Positions 38,310-48,491 of a stretch of DNA of 64,000 bases are shown piece after piece. Both the position numbers and the translations under genes were made by a program. Every line of letters begins with the position of its first letter. Within the stretch, counting starts at the first letter, position 1. Source of the stretch: an uncultured Sporosarcina sp. GTDB taxonomy: Bacteria; Bacillota; Bacilli; Bacillales_A; Planococcaceae. Under the pieces are notes generated by a model. The model was not told the origin of the DNA. It worked only from the letters and a program-made list of their open reading frames with translations, and did not search any database. The stretch covers positions 62,001-126,000 of the forward strand of contig CANSAF010000002.1 in the NCBI GenBank assembly GCA_947644645.1, given 5' to 3'.

Positions 38310-41300
38310 TTGACGTTACGTTTTGTCACAGGACGTTCTGGTTCTGGAAAAACACAATTCATTCAAAATGAAATTGTTGAGATGTTGAAACAAGATCCTT
38401 TAGGGACACCAATTATTGCCATTGTTCCAGACCAAATGTCATTTTCGATGGAGCATAGTTTGTCCGTTGACTATGGTTTGGAAGGGATTATTCGCGCGCA
38501 AGTGTTGACGTTTAAACGACTCGCTTGGCGTATTTTACAAGAAACAGGTGGCATTACGAGGAAAGAAGTCGATGGATTTGGTTATCGCATGCTTGTGCGC
38601 AGTGTGCTAGAAGAAAACCAAAGTGATTTTAAAGTGTTTAAGCAAGCGGCGAGTAAAAGAGGGTTTACGGAACAAATTAGTGATTTAATGAAAGAGTTTA
38701 GCCGTTATGCAGTAGATGATACGGCGATGGAGACGATTGTTGAACAATTACAATCATCGAATTCACCGAGAGCTTTGATCGATAAAGCAGATGATTTAAC
38801 TTTATTGTTAACGAAAATTGAAGAGAAATTAGGGACGACTTATGTCGATAGTGAAGGACATTTAGCTTTACTAACGACGCAAATTCAACATGCGGAAATG
38901 ATTAAAGGCGCGCATATTTATATTGATGGTTTTGAAAATTTTACGACGCGTGAATATGACATTATCAAAGAGTTAATGAAATATGGTGCGTATGTAACGG
39001 TTGTGCTTCCGATGGATCAAGGCTCAATGGGGTATGACGCGCATGAACTATTTTCGACACCTGTTCGGACGCATCGAATTTTAAAGGAAATTGCACAAAT
39101 GGAGTCTGTTGAGTTGGAAGGACCGATTCATTTAACGACTAGTAAACGTTTTAAGGTTGATAGTTTAGCGCATTTAGAAGCAGTTTTCGATCAATATCCA
39201 GCGGTGGAAAAAGATGCTGAAGATGCGGTTACATTTATTGAAGCGGCAGATCCGCGTGCTGAAATTCATGCGATTGCGCGCACGATTCGACGGATGACAA
39301 TGGAAGGAAAACGTTACCGAGATATCGCGGTTATGTACCGAGAACCGGAAAAATATGATGCGCTATTTGAAACAATTTTTACGCATTATGATATTCCGGT
39401 ATTTATTAGCCGAAAAAAACCGATGTTACATCATCCGTTAATTGAGTTTTCGCGTTCTGTTTTAGAAGCTGTTACGGCGGGCTGGCAGTTTGAAGCTGTG
39501 TTTCGAGCGGTGAAAACGGATTTGTTTTTCCCACATCAAGAAGAAAAAACACTTTGGCGTGAACGAGCAGACCGTTTAGAAAATTATTGTTTAGCGCGCG
39601 GGATTTACAATACGCGTTGGTTTGATGAAAAAAGATGGCGCGTGCAGCGTTATCGGGGACTAGACAATTATAAAACGGTGCAAACCGATGCGGAGTTGGC
39701 ACAGGAACAAGAACTTCATTTAATAAGAGATCTCGTTCGAACGCCGCTTCAAGAACTGGCTGAAAGTTTGAAGCAGGCGAAAAATGGACGAGAGATTGCG
39801 ACGAGTTTATTTAATTTCATGGAAAAGCTTCATGTTTACGATAAAATCATTGATTTACGCGCAGAAGAAGAGCGTGCGGGTCGTTTATTAAAAGCGACGG
39901 AGCATGAACAAGCATGGAATGAATGGATTCGCGTATTAGACCAATTCGTTTTAATGTTTGGTGAAAAAGAGATGAGTTTAACCGAAGCGGTGAAAATTTT
40001 AGATGAAGGATTCGATTCTTTAGAGTTTACAAGAATTCCACCATCTATCGATCAAGTGACCGTGTCGACAATTGAACTATCAAACTTGATGAATACTGAT
40101 ATTGTTTTTGTATTGGGTGTCAGTGAAGGCGTTTTGCCGCAAAGAATTGACAATGAAGGCATTTTATCGGATGCAGACCGAGAATGGTTTACGACAATTG
40201 GATTTGAACTTGCGCCGACTTCAAAAATGAAGCTAATGGATGAATCGTATATGGCTTATCGTGCGTTTACTTCGGCGCGCGAAAAATTATTTATTTCTTA
40301 TCCGATTGCTGATGAAGAAGGAAAAACTTTATTACCTTCGATGTATATCGCAAGAATCAACCAGATTTTAACAAACTGTCAAGTCATTCAAGCAGTATTA
40401 GATCCAGCGGAATTGCCAGAAGTTGGGCATCGTCTTGAATATATTAGTCATCCGCGTGCAACTTTACCATTTGCAGCGATGAAATTGAAAGAAATTGCGA
40501 AAGGTGAGGAAGTTCGACCAGAATGGCAGGCGGCACTTGCTTATTACCAAAACCATCCATTATGGCAATCCATTATGGCGCAAATTAAACGTCCGTCAAT
40601 TGAAGGGAATCGAACGGAACGACTAACTCCAGAATTAACAGCGGGTTTATACGGGGAGTCTTTTGTGACGAGTGTGTCGCGAATTGAATCGTATTATAGT
40701 TGTCCTTTCCAGCATTTTGCGAATTTCGGTTTGAAGTTAGATGAGCGATCGGAATATACGCTAGAAGCACCTGATATTGGGGATTTATTCCACGCGGCTT
40801 TAAAATGGGTGTCTGATGAAGTGAAAAGAATTGGCAAGTCTTGGGATGAATTAACAAAAGAAGAATGTTGGGCAATCGCAAGGCAAGCCGTTGAAGAGTT
40901 AACGCCGTATTTCTTCAATCGAATTTTACTATCGACGAGCCGTTATCGATATATTCAAAGAAAACTTGTGCAAATTATTCAAAGAACGATGCATTCAATG
41001 AGTACACAAGCGCGTGTTTCATCGTTTAAGCCTGTTGCGATTGAGGCTGGATTTGGGCCAGGAGAAAGTTTGCCGTCTTTAGAAATTCCATTAAAAAATG
41101 GTAAGCCACTTCAAATTCAAGGGCGGATTGACCGCGTTGACGCGACAGAAATTGATGGGAAAAAATATTTACGCGTTGTAGATTATAAATCTTCTGCGAG
41201 AGATTTACAGTTGGCAGAAGTGTATTATGGCTTATCGCTTCAAATGTTGACGTATTTAGATGTAGCGCTTGAATATTCGGAGGAATTATTAGGGTACGAT

Positions 41301-41798
41301 GCGGATCCTGCAGGAATTTTATATATGCATATTCATAATCCGATGATTCGAACGGGTGAGTCGTTGACACAAGCGTTAATTGAAGATGAAATTATTAAAT
41401 CATATAAAATGCGTGGTTATTTACTAGATCGACCGAATGTTATTGAAGAAATGGACCGAGAAATTGGCAGTTCATCAAAAGTGATTCCAGCGGCATTTAA
41501 AAAGGATGGCTCTTTTACAAAAGCGTCGAAAGTACTCGCAACGGAAGATTTACAAGTGCTTCGTCAATATGTAAAAACGCGTCATCAAAAAGCGGGAAAT
41601 GCCATGTTAGTGGGCGATACACGTGTTTATCCGTATAAATTAAAAGATAAAATGCCTTGCGAATATTGTGCGTATCGCTCGGTTTGTCAGTTCGATCAAA
41701 CAGATCCGAACCAACAGTACAGGCAGTATGAGTCATTGGACGCTGAAACGTCTTTAGAAAAAATGCGCGAGGAGGTAGCGGCAGATGGATATTCCTAA
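38310..41798 (+). CDS. addB: ATP-dependent helicase/nuclease subunit B
   Basis: AddB (1162 aa), partner of AddA in double-strand-break end resection and recombination. Walker A GRSGSGKT at residues 8-15. The Fe-S-cluster nuclease domain is complete: one Cys in YYSCPFQHFA (about residue 797) and CEYCAYRSVC near the C-terminus, with DYKSSARD as nuclease core. TTG start behind GGAGGG. The gene overlaps addA by 14 nt. Confidence 0.96.
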   Translation: MTLRFVTGRSGSGKTQFIQNEIVEMLKQDPLGTPIIAIVPDQMSFSMEHSLSVDYGLEGIIRAQVLTFKRLAWRILQETGGITRKEVDGFGYRMLVRSVLEENQSDFKVFKQAASKRGFTEQISDLMKEFSRYAVDDTAMETIVEQLQSSNSPRALIDKADDLTLLLTKIEEKLGTTYVDSEGHLALLTTQIQHAEMIKGAHIYIDGFENFTTREYDIIKELMKYGAYVTVVLPMDQGSMGYDAHELFSTPVRTHRILKEIAQMESVELEGPIHLTTSKRFKVDSLAHLEAVFDQYPAVEKDAEDAVTFIEAADPRAEIHAIARTIRRMTMEGKRYRDIAVMYREPEKYDALFETIFTHYDIPVFISRKKPMLHHPLIEFSRSVLEAVTAGWQFEAVFRAVKTDLFFPHQEEKTLWRERADRLENYCLARGIYNTRWFDEKRWRVQRYRGLDNYKTVQTDAELAQEQELHLIRDLVRTPLQELAESLKQAKNGREIATSLFNFMEKLHVYDKIIDLRAEEERAGRLLKATEHEQAWNEWIRVLDQFVLMFGEKEMSLTEAVKILDEGFDSLEFTRIPPSIDQVTVSTIELSNLMNTDIVFVLGVSEGVLPQRIDNEGILSDADREWFTTIGFELAPTSKMKLMDESYMAYRAFTSAREKLFISYPIADEEGKTLLPSMYIARINQILTNCQVIQAVLDPAELPEVGHRLEYISHPRATLPFAAMKLKEIAKGEEVRPEWQAALAYYQNHPLWQSIMAQIKRPSIEGNRTERLTPELTAGLYGESFVTSVSRIESYYSCPFQHFANFGLKLDERSEYTLEAPDIGDLFHAALKWVSDEVKRIGKSWDELTKEECWAIARQAVEELTPYFFNRILLSTSRYRYIQRKLVQIIQRTMHSMSTQARVSSFKPVAIEAGFGPGESLPSLEIPLKNGKPLQIQGRIDRVDATEIDGKKYLRVVDYKSSARDLQLAEVYYGLSLQMLTYLDVALEYSEELLGYDADPAGILYMHIHNPMIRTGESLTQALIEDEIIKSYKMRGYLLDRPNVIEEMDREIGSSSKVIPAAFKKDGSFTKASKVLATEDLQVLRQYVKTRHQKAGNAMLVGDTRVYPYKLKDKMPCEYCAYRSVCQFDQTDPNQQYRQYESLDAETSLEKMREEVAADGYS

Positions 41799-44700
41799 GA
41801 AACCGAGTGATGTGACGTTTACAGATGATCAGTGGAAAGCGATTTGGGCATCGGGGCAAGATATGCTTGTATCCGCCGCAGCTGGTTCTGGGAAAACGAA
41901 AGTGCTCATTACGAGAATGATTGAAAAAGTGTTAGATGAAAAGAATCCGATTGATGTCGATGAATTGCTCGTTGTTACATTTACCAATGCGGCAGCAGCT
42001 GAAATGCGACAACGTATGGGAGAGGCATTAGAGGAAGAAATTACGAAAAATCCAGCGGCAGTTCATTTAAGAAAACAATTAAACTTATTAAATAAAGCAC
42101 AAATTTCTACGCTGCATTCATTTTGTCAAAATGTCGTTCGCCAATATGCTTATTTATTGGAAATTGACCCGGGTTTTAGAGTGGCGGATAGTTCAGAGGC
42201 GGCGCTATTGCGTGATGATGCGCTTGGAACGATTTTAGAGTATGCCTATAGCCTTGACCGACCGGAAGAAACATACCGATTAGCAGATAGTTTTACAACA
42301 GACCGAGATGATCAATTAATTGAAACGTTAATTAGCCGTTTATATGACTATTCACGTGTTCATCCAAGGCCAGGTGAATGGCTCAATCAAGTGCCTTTGC
42401 AGTATGATTTGACGGGGATTACAACAATTGATGAATTAAGTTTCAGTGAACCTTTAAAAAAGTCGATTCAATATTCATTGGAAGAAGCGGCGGCGCTTAT
42501 TAAAGAAATGCGCCGAATTGCGATGATGCCAGATGGTCCGGAGCCACTGATTCCAACGGCGGAAGCTGATTTACAGTGGATTGAAGAAGCGCTTCGTCGT
42601 GTGACGTCGGAATCATGGGAAGAAACATATGCATTTTTTGACACATTAAAATGGGTGCGTGCAGGTTCGATTAAAAAAGATTCTTGCGATGAATTGCTTG
42701 CAAAACGTGCAAAATCAATTCGTGATGATGTGAAGAAAATTGTGACGAAAGTAAAAGAAGAATATTTTTTACGAAAACCTGAAAAGTTATTGGAAGAAAT
42801 TGCGTTAATGGAGCCTTCCATGCATACATTAGTGGAACTTGTGCATGCATTTGGGAAAGAATATGAACGATTGAAAATTGACCGCGGCATCGTAGATTTT
42901 TCAGATTTAGAACATTATGCTTTACAAATTTTATCAGTAGAAGAAAATGGTGTACTTGTACCATCAGAAATCGCCGTACATTACCAAGAAAAATTTGTTG
43001 AAGTGCTCGTTGACGAGTATCAAGATGTAAACTTTTTACAAGAGTCGATTATTAATCTTGTCAAAAGAGGCAAAGAACATGATGGCAACTTGTTTATGGT
43101 TGGTGATGTGAAGCAAAGTATATATGGTTTTCGACTGGCAGAACCGAATTTGTTTTTACAGAAATATGATCGTTTTACGTCTGATGTCAGCGATGCAGGC
43201 TTAAAAATTGATTTGAATGCAAATTTTAGAAGTCGACAAGAAGTGCTTGATGCGACGAATTTTATTTTCACACAAGTGATGGGGACGCGTGTGGGCGGCA
43301 TTGACTATGATGATGCAGCCGCTTTAAAATACGGTGCGCGTTATATGGAAAAAGAAATGCCCGCAACACTTGCTGTTCTTTATGAGGAAACTGAAGATGA
43401 CAAGAGTCAATTGGAAGAAGAAATGACGGGACAAAGTTTAAAAAGTTCACAAGCAGAAGCGCATTATATGATTCGTGATATTAAACGATTAATGGACAGT
43501 GGGGCGGAAGTGACGGATGCTTTTACGGATAAACGCCGTCCGCTAGAATACCGAGATATCGTTATTTTAATGCGTTCGATGACGTGGTCGAGTGAGATTG
43601 TTGAAGAGTTTAAGCAGCATGGTATTCCTATTTACGCGGAATTGTCAAAAGGATATTTTGAAGCGCTTGAAGTGATGATTATGTTAAACACGCTTCGCGT
43701 AATCGATAATCCGTATCAAGATATTCCACTCGCTTCAGTGCTTCGTTCGCCATTTATCGGCTTAACAGAAAATGAACTCGCAAAAATTCGTTTAAGCGCG
43801 AAAGGTGAATCTTTCTATGAAGCATTAAAACGTTTTGTTGCAACAGGTGGATCAGGCGTTGAGCCGAAAACGCAAGCGAAATTGCAAAAGTTTTTCACGC
43901 AGTTCCATGAATGGCGCGATTTAGCACGCCACGGATCACTTGCCGATTTAATTTGGAAAGTGTATACAGACACGTATTATTATGAAATGGTCGGTGCCAT
44001 GCCGAACGGGAAGCAACGTCAAGCAAATTTACGTGCGCTTCATGACCGGGCGATGGATTATGAAAAAACATCGTTTCGTGGTTTATTCCGCTTTTTACGA
44101 TTTATTGACCGAATGAAAAAGCGCGGGGATGATTTCGGAGAGGCGAAAGCATTGACAGAGCAGGAAGATGTCGTTCGTTTAATGACGATTCACTCTTCAA
44201 AAGGATTGGAATTTCCGTATGTGTTTGTAGCGGGAATGGGACGTCAGTTCAATAAAATGGATTTGAAAGAAGCGTATTTATTTGACCAACATTTCGGTCT
44301 TGCAGTGAAGGCAATTGACCCGGATAACCGGATTACGTATACTTCTTTACCATTTTTGGCGGTGAAAGAAAAGAAAGAGATGGAAATGCGCGCAGAAGAA
44401 ATGCGTATTTTATATGTTGCGATGACAAGGGCGAAAGAATCTTTAACATTAATTGCTTCAGTGAAAGATATTGAAAGAGAAATGACGAAATGGCAAGACG
44501 CGCAGCTTATTGGACCGACGTTAATGTTGCCGGAATATACACGTTCACGCGCCAATTCTTATATGGATTGGATTGGTCCAGCAATTGCAAGACATATTGC
44601 GTATGAGAAATTTGGTTTGATTGATGAAGGGCGTTTTATGACGAGTCCATCGAAATGGGATCTGCAAATTTTACCATTTGAAGCCGTTGAAACAACTGAT

Positions 44701-45483
44701 GGTATAGCGGAAGCACTCGCAGAAATCGAACAGCCACAAGGTCAGTATACAGCAGAAGATGCTACAAAAATTACGAGCCGTTTTGAATGGGAATATCCGT
44801 ATTTTGATGCAACATTGCAGCGTTCAAAACAAACCGTAAGTGAATTAAAACGCTTGGCGATGCTAGAACAACAGGAAGAAGAAACGGCGATTATGACTGA
44901 AGCGAGTGCAGAAAGTCAAGTTTATTTACATAGTCGCCCCGCATTTATGCAAGCGAGAACATTAACGCCAGCAGAAATTGGAACGGCGATGCATACGATG
45001 ATGCAGCAAATTCCTTTAAAAATCGAACAAACAGTAGCAGAAGTAGACGCGTTTGTTGATTCATTAATCCAACGTGAATTATTAACGGAAGAAGAAGGAG
45101 CGGCAGTCGATCGTGAGGCAATTGTTCAATTTTTGCAATCACCATTTGCAAAACGACTCGTAAATGCCAATAAAGTTTATCGTGAAATGCCTTTCACATA
45201 TGCTTATAAAAAAGACGGGGAAGCACAGATTTTACAAGGGATTGCCGATTGTTTGTTTCAAGAAGCAGACGGGTGGGTATTGCTCGATTATAAGACAGAT
45301 CGAATTCAAGGAAAAATTCATCCAGATGCAATCGAAACTGAAATGACGTCGCGTTACGCGATTCAATTAAACTTGTACAAATCAGCAATCGAATCGATTT
45401 TAGGCATTCAAATTAAAGAAATGTACCTCTATTTATTTGATGGAGGCAGTATTTTACCGATACAGGGGGAAATTCATTCGTGA
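41785..45483 (+). CDS. addA: ATP-dependent helicase/nuclease subunit A
   Basis: AddA (1232 aa), UvrD-family helicase with a C-terminal RecB-type nuclease. Walker A AAAGSGKT at about 32-39, Walker B VDEYQDVN, motif V LMTIHSSKGLEFPYVFVAG, motif VI YVAMTRAKE, and nuclease motif VLLDYKTDR. ATG behind GAGGAGG inside the end of addB. No sbcDC follows; a DUF418 gene overlaps the stop codon instead. Confidence 0.97.
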   Translation: MDIPKKPSDVTFTDDQWKAIWASGQDMLVSAAAGSGKTKVLITRMIEKVLDEKNPIDVDELLVVTFTNAAAAEMRQRMGEALEEEITKNPAAVHLRKQLNLLNKAQISTLHSFCQNVVRQYAYLLEIDPGFRVADSSEAALLRDDALGTILEYAYSLDRPEETYRLADSFTTDRDDQLIETLISRLYDYSRVHPRPGEWLNQVPLQYDLTGITTIDELSFSEPLKKSIQYSLEEAAALIKEMRRIAMMPDGPEPLIPTAEADLQWIEEALRRVTSESWEETYAFFDTLKWVRAGSIKKDSCDELLAKRAKSIRDDVKKIVTKVKEEYFLRKPEKLLEEIALMEPSMHTLVELVHAFGKEYERLKIDRGIVDFSDLEHYALQILSVEENGVLVPSEIAVHYQEKFVEVLVDEYQDVNFLQESIINLVKRGKEHDGNLFMVGDVKQSIYGFRLAEPNLFLQKYDRFTSDVSDAGLKIDLNANFRSRQEVLDATNFIFTQVMGTRVGGIDYDDAAALKYGARYMEKEMPATLAVLYEETEDDKSQLEEEMTGQSLKSSQAEAHYMIRDIKRLMDSGAEVTDAFTDKRRPLEYRDIVILMRSMTWSSEIVEEFKQHGIPIYAELSKGYFEALEVMIMLNTLRVIDNPYQDIPLASVLRSPFIGLTENELAKIRLSAKGESFYEALKRFVATGGSGVEPKTQAKLQKFFTQFHEWRDLARHGSLADLIWKVYTDTYYYEMVGAMPNGKQRQANLRALHDRAMDYEKTSFRGLFRFLRFIDRMKKRGDDFGEAKALTEQEDVVRLMTIHSSKGLEFPYVFVAGMGRQFNKMDLKEAYLFDQHFGLAVKAIDPDNRITYTSLPFLAVKEKKEMEMRAEEMRILYVAMTRAKESLTLIASVKDIEREMTKWQDAQLIGPTLMLPEYTRSRANSYMDWIGPAIARHIAYEKFGLIDEGRFMTSPSKWDLQILPFEAVETTDGIAEALAEIEQPQGQYTAEDATKITSRFEWEYPYFDATLQRSKQTVSELKRLAMLEQQEEETAIMTEASAESQVYLHSRPAFMQARTLTPAEIGTAMHTMMQQIPLKIEQTVAEVDAFVDSLIQRELLTEEEGAAVDREAIVQFLQSPFAKRLVNANKVYREMPFTYAYKKDGEAQILQGIADCLFQEADGWVLLDYKTDRIQGKIHPDAIETEMTSRYAIQLNLYKSAIESILGIQIKEMYLYLFDGGSILPIQGEIHS

Positions 45484-46646
45484 AGCTTACACCAACTACA
45501 TTAACAAACAGAATTGAAGCACTCGATTTACTAAGAGGATTTGCTTTACTTGGCATTTTAATTGCCAATATGTTGTTGTTTCATTCACCATCCTTTTACA
45601 TCGATCCGTACCAGTATTTTACCGAAACTGGGGATCTTGTAGCATTTAAGTGGATTACGATTTTAGTACAAGGAAGTTTTTATCCAATCTTTGCCTTTCT
45701 ATTTGGCTACGGACTGAATATGCAATATGAAAAAGCAATTGCACGAAATCAGCCTTTTGCAAAAATGATGTCTAAACGATTGCTTATTTTACTGGCATTC
45801 GGGCTCATTCATGCCTTATTCATTTGGTCAGGTGACGTCTTATTTAGCTATGCAACACTTGGGTTTATCCTATTATTATTCATCCGGATTCCGGCAAAGT
45901 GGCTCACAACAATTGCGGTTATTTTATATACCATTCCGGGAATTTTACTGTATTTACTCATGAAACTCATGTCCAATTTGGAAGATTCATTTTCCGAAGA
46001 CCTAACCAATCAGCCACAAATCGAAAAAGCACTCGAGGTATTCGGGAACGGCTCATTTGCAGAAATATTTTCATTTCGTGCGGTAGAATGGTTGGTTTTT
46101 GGACTTAGTAGCACTTTTCTCGGCCTTTTCATCGTTTTGCCCATTATTTTGTTTGGCGCGGCGATGTCAAAAGTGAAAGTCATTGAGCGAGCGCATGCAC
46201 TTAAAGGGAAGTTAATGATTGTTGGCGTAATTGGGTTGATTATTGGTTTATGGATTAAAGCTTTGCCTTTTATCCAAAGTCCATCTTATGAAAATTTCCA
46301 ATTACAAGCGACATTTGGCGGTGTGTTTTTAGCAGTAGGTTATGCATCGATTTTTTTAGTGCTGACGACTTCAGAAAAGTTTCGTTCATTTTTCAGCCCG
46401 CTTGGAAAAGCTGGCAGAATGTCGTTAACGACTTATATTATGCAGTCAGTTATTGCGACACTCATTTTTTATGGTTACGGGTTTGGTTTATACGGACAAG
46501 TGAGTCTATGGACTGGAACTGTAATGGCATTTGGAATTTTTGTTTTACAAGTGATTTTCGCTGAAATTTGGTTAGCGAAATTTAAAATGGGACCAATTGA
46601 AAAATTATGGCGAATTGGAACTTACGGAAGAAAATCGACAAAATAA
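45480..46646 (+). CDS. DUF418 family membrane protein
   Basis: Membrane protein of 388 aa with about ten helices. Family features are RIEALDLLRGFALLGILIAN at the N-terminus, FPIFAFLFGYG-like in the second third (FYPIFAFLFGYGLNMQ), and GKAGRMSLTTYIMQS near the C-terminus. The GTG start overlaps the addA stop by 4 nt, so it is translated with addBA. Relatives (YeiB, YxaH) have no established biochemical function. Confidence 0.88.
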   Translation: MKLTPTTLTNRIEALDLLRGFALLGILIANMLLFHSPSFYIDPYQYFTETGDLVAFKWITILVQGSFYPIFAFLFGYGLNMQYEKAIARNQPFAKMMSKRLLILLAFGLIHALFIWSGDVLFSYATLGFILLLFIRIPAKWLTTIAVILYTIPGILLYLLMKLMSNLEDSFSEDLTNQPQIEKALEVFGNGSFAEIFSFRAVEWLVFGLSSTFLGLFIVLPIILFGAAMSKVKVIERAHALKGKLMIVGVIGLIIGLWIKALPFIQSPSYENFQLQATFGGVFLAVGYASIFLVLTTSEKFRSFFSPLGKAGRMSLTTYIMQSVIATLIFYGYGFGLYGQVSLWTGTVMAFGIFVLQVIFAEIWLAKFKMGPIEKLWRIGTYGRKSTK

Positions 46647-46718
46647 AAGGGTTTTCGACTAGGTTTGTCGTAATAGATTAAGAAGGATAATCATAATGAT
46701 GAGGGAGCTGGAAGGAAG

Positions 46719-47621
46719 ATGAAAGTATTATCGTTCAAATATGAGGGGAAAACATTATTTGGTCCGAAAGTAAAAAGAGAAGAAGCAGTGTGGGACATTT
46801 TAGCAATTGCTGCACATTATGAAGAAGCAAGTTTTCCACAAACGATTGTTGAAGGCATCGCTTCAGGGCTAGATTTTGTTGAGAAAATCCGTCAATTGGT
46901 CGATCGAGCTGAACAAGATGCATTAAATGATTTAAAATATTCATTTACAGCAATTGAATGGCTTTCGCCAATTCCACGAACGCCTAAAAATATCATTTGT
47001 GTCGGGAAAAACTACGTAGATCATGCAGCGGAGATGGGGGACGATGCGCCGCCAGAAAAGCTAATGATTTTTACAAAATCACCGACTGCAATTGCGGCAG
47101 ATGAAGAAGATTTGCCAATTCATGATGAACTCACAACAAACTTAGATTATGAAGGTGAGTTGGCAGTTGTCATTAGTAAGGAAGGAAGAAATATTCCGAC
47201 TCAGCTTGCATATGATCATATTTTCGGCTATACAATTGCGAACGATATTACAGCGCGCGATATTCAATCGGCTCATAAACAGTTTTTCTTGGGTAAAAGT
47301 TTAGATGGCAGTTGCCCAATGGGTCCTTACGTCGTGACGAAAGATGAAATTCCAAATCCAAATCAGTTATCGATTGTGACAAAAGTAAATGATGAAGTGA
47401 GACAAAGTAGTCAAACAGATAAAATGATTTATAAAGTCGAAGATATTATCGCGGAAGTATCGCGTTTCGTTACATTAGAACCAGGTGATGTCATTTTAAC
47501 AGGAACACCAGCCGGCGTCGGAAAAGGCATGAATCCACCGACATTCTTAAAAGAAGGCGATACGGTGAAAATTTCAGTTGAAGGCATTGGTACACTGTCA
47601 AACCGTTTTGTGAAGAAGTAA
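46719..47621 (+). CDS. yisK: Fumarylacetoacetate-hydrolase family protein, YisK-like
   Basis: 300 aa with an N-terminal lobe and a FAH catalytic domain. The pattern PKNIICVGKNYVDHAAEMG, metal-binding Glu and Asp in YEGELAVVI and NDITARD, and GTPAGVGKG are all present. B. subtilis YisK acts as an oxaloacetate decarboxylase and affects cell shape; the same activity is likely but inferred. Placed before yisL as in Bacillus. Start ATG behind GGAAGGAAG. Confidence 0.92.
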   Translation: MKVLSFKYEGKTLFGPKVKREEAVWDILAIAAHYEEASFPQTIVEGIASGLDFVEKIRQLVDRAEQDALNDLKYSFTAIEWLSPIPRTPKNIICVGKNYVDHAAEMGDDAPPEKLMIFTKSPTAIAADEEDLPIHDELTTNLDYEGELAVVISKEGRNIPTQLAYDHIFGYTIANDITARDIQSAHKQFFLGKSLDGSCPMGPYVVTKDEIPNPNQLSIVTKVNDEVRQSSQTDKMIYKVEDIIAEVSRFVTLEPGDVILTGTPAGVGKGMNPPTFLKEGDTVKISVEGIGTLSNRFVKK

Positions 47622-47631
47622 GATGGGGCTG

Positions 47632-47655
47632 TCCAATCGCTTTGGCGATTGGACG
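47632..47655 (+). terminator. Hairpin after yisK
   Basis: Perfect stem GTCCAATCGC/GCGATTGGAC with loop TTTG. The U-run is short (GTCTC), so it may work together with the second stem at 47719. Confidence 0.65.
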
Positions 47656-47718
47656 TCTCAAGCTTGCCTATGCGTTTACTTTGTTCATTACACTGCGGTT
47701 TGGGCTTTCTTTGCGAGT

Positions 47719-47770
47719 AGAAAAGCTGTTTAGAAATTGAATTTCTCACTTTCTGGACAGCCTTCTATTT
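47719..47770 (+). terminator. Second stem after yisK
   Basis: AAAAGCTGTTTAGAAA pairs with TTTCTGGACAGCCTT, followed by CTATTTT. Member of the AGAAAGT-type terminator family. Confidence 0.7.
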
Positions 47771-47823
47771 TCAAGGTACAATTATAGAGTATAGAGAAAG
47801 AAAAACTTGATGAGGTGAAAGTT

Positions 47824-48198
47824 TTGGATTTTTTATCTAGCACAACTCACTTACATGTTTTTACATGGGTTGTAGGTGTGATTGCATTTATCGTGGCAGC
47901 TGCCATGCAAAAAGGATCAAAAGGTCGTAAAATTACACATATGGTTGCAAGATTATTTTATGTGCTTATTTTATTATCTGGGATTTTCTTATTTATTGCG
48001 CATTCAAGCATGGACCCAGCTTTATATGGCGTGAAGTTTTTAGCAGGTTTAATCGTCATTGGATTAATGGAAATGGTATTAATTCGTTCTGAAAAAGGAA
48101 AAAATGTAAAACCTTTATGGATTGTATTTTTTATCGTTTTATTAATTACGCTGTATCTTGGTTTCTATTTACCGATGGGCGCAACTTTCTTAAGATAA
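47824..48198 (+). CDS. yisL: YisL family membrane protein (UPF0344/DUF1516)
   Basis: A 124-aa protein with four helices. The family pattern THLHVFTWVVGVI starts at residue 8, with KITHMVARLFYVLILLSG and GLMEMVLIR following. The TTG at 47824 is 6 bp after AGGTG; a GTG at 47815 overlaps that site and is less likely. It follows yisK as in B. subtilis. Function unknown. Confidence 0.88.
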   Translation: MDFLSSTTHLHVFTWVVGVIAFIVAAAMQKGSKGRKITHMVARLFYVLILLSGIFLFIAHSSMDPALYGVKFLAGLIVIGLMEMVLIRSEKGKNVKPLWIVFFIVLLITLYLGFYLPMGATFLR

Positions 48199-48224
48199 GT
48201 TAAAATGATTGGGAGGGATTTCAG

Positions 48225-48320
48225 ATCGGCACAATTTTACTCATAATGTTTATCATTTTATGTATATTGTTTATTTTATCTGTTTATCTCTCCTCTAAAA
48301 AATTAAATCAAGATGATTGA
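48225..48320 (+). CDS. Putative 31-aa membrane peptide with a non-AUG start
   Basis: Open frame of 31 codons: a 20-residue hydrophobic helix (IGTILLIMFIILCILFIL) and a polar tail (KKLNQDD). A strong GGGAGGG (48211-48217) is 7 nt before ATC at 48225, and no ATG, GTG or TTG lies at a usable distance. An internal ATG at 48246 would give 24 aa but is too far from the site. It lies between yisL and a terminator, in the same direction. Speculative. Confidence 0.35.
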   Translation: MGTILLIMFIILCILFILSVYLSSKKLNQDD

Positions 48321-48321
48321 C

Positions 48322-48367
48322 GGGCTGTCCGAAGTCTATTTTAGACTTTGGTCAGCCTAATTTTTTG
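48322..48367 (+). terminator. Terminator after the yisL region
   Basis: GGCTG and AAGTC pair with GACTT and CAGCC, then TAATTTTTTG. Confidence 0.85.
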
Positions 48368-48491
48368 AGCAATATTTCACATGTTTGTCTTATTTTATCA
48401 TACGAAATTATTTTTCATGATGAATACATGGCGGCATGAAGAAGCATTTGGTAAAATAATTGAAGATAGCGCTTTAAGGAGGCCTTTTTTT

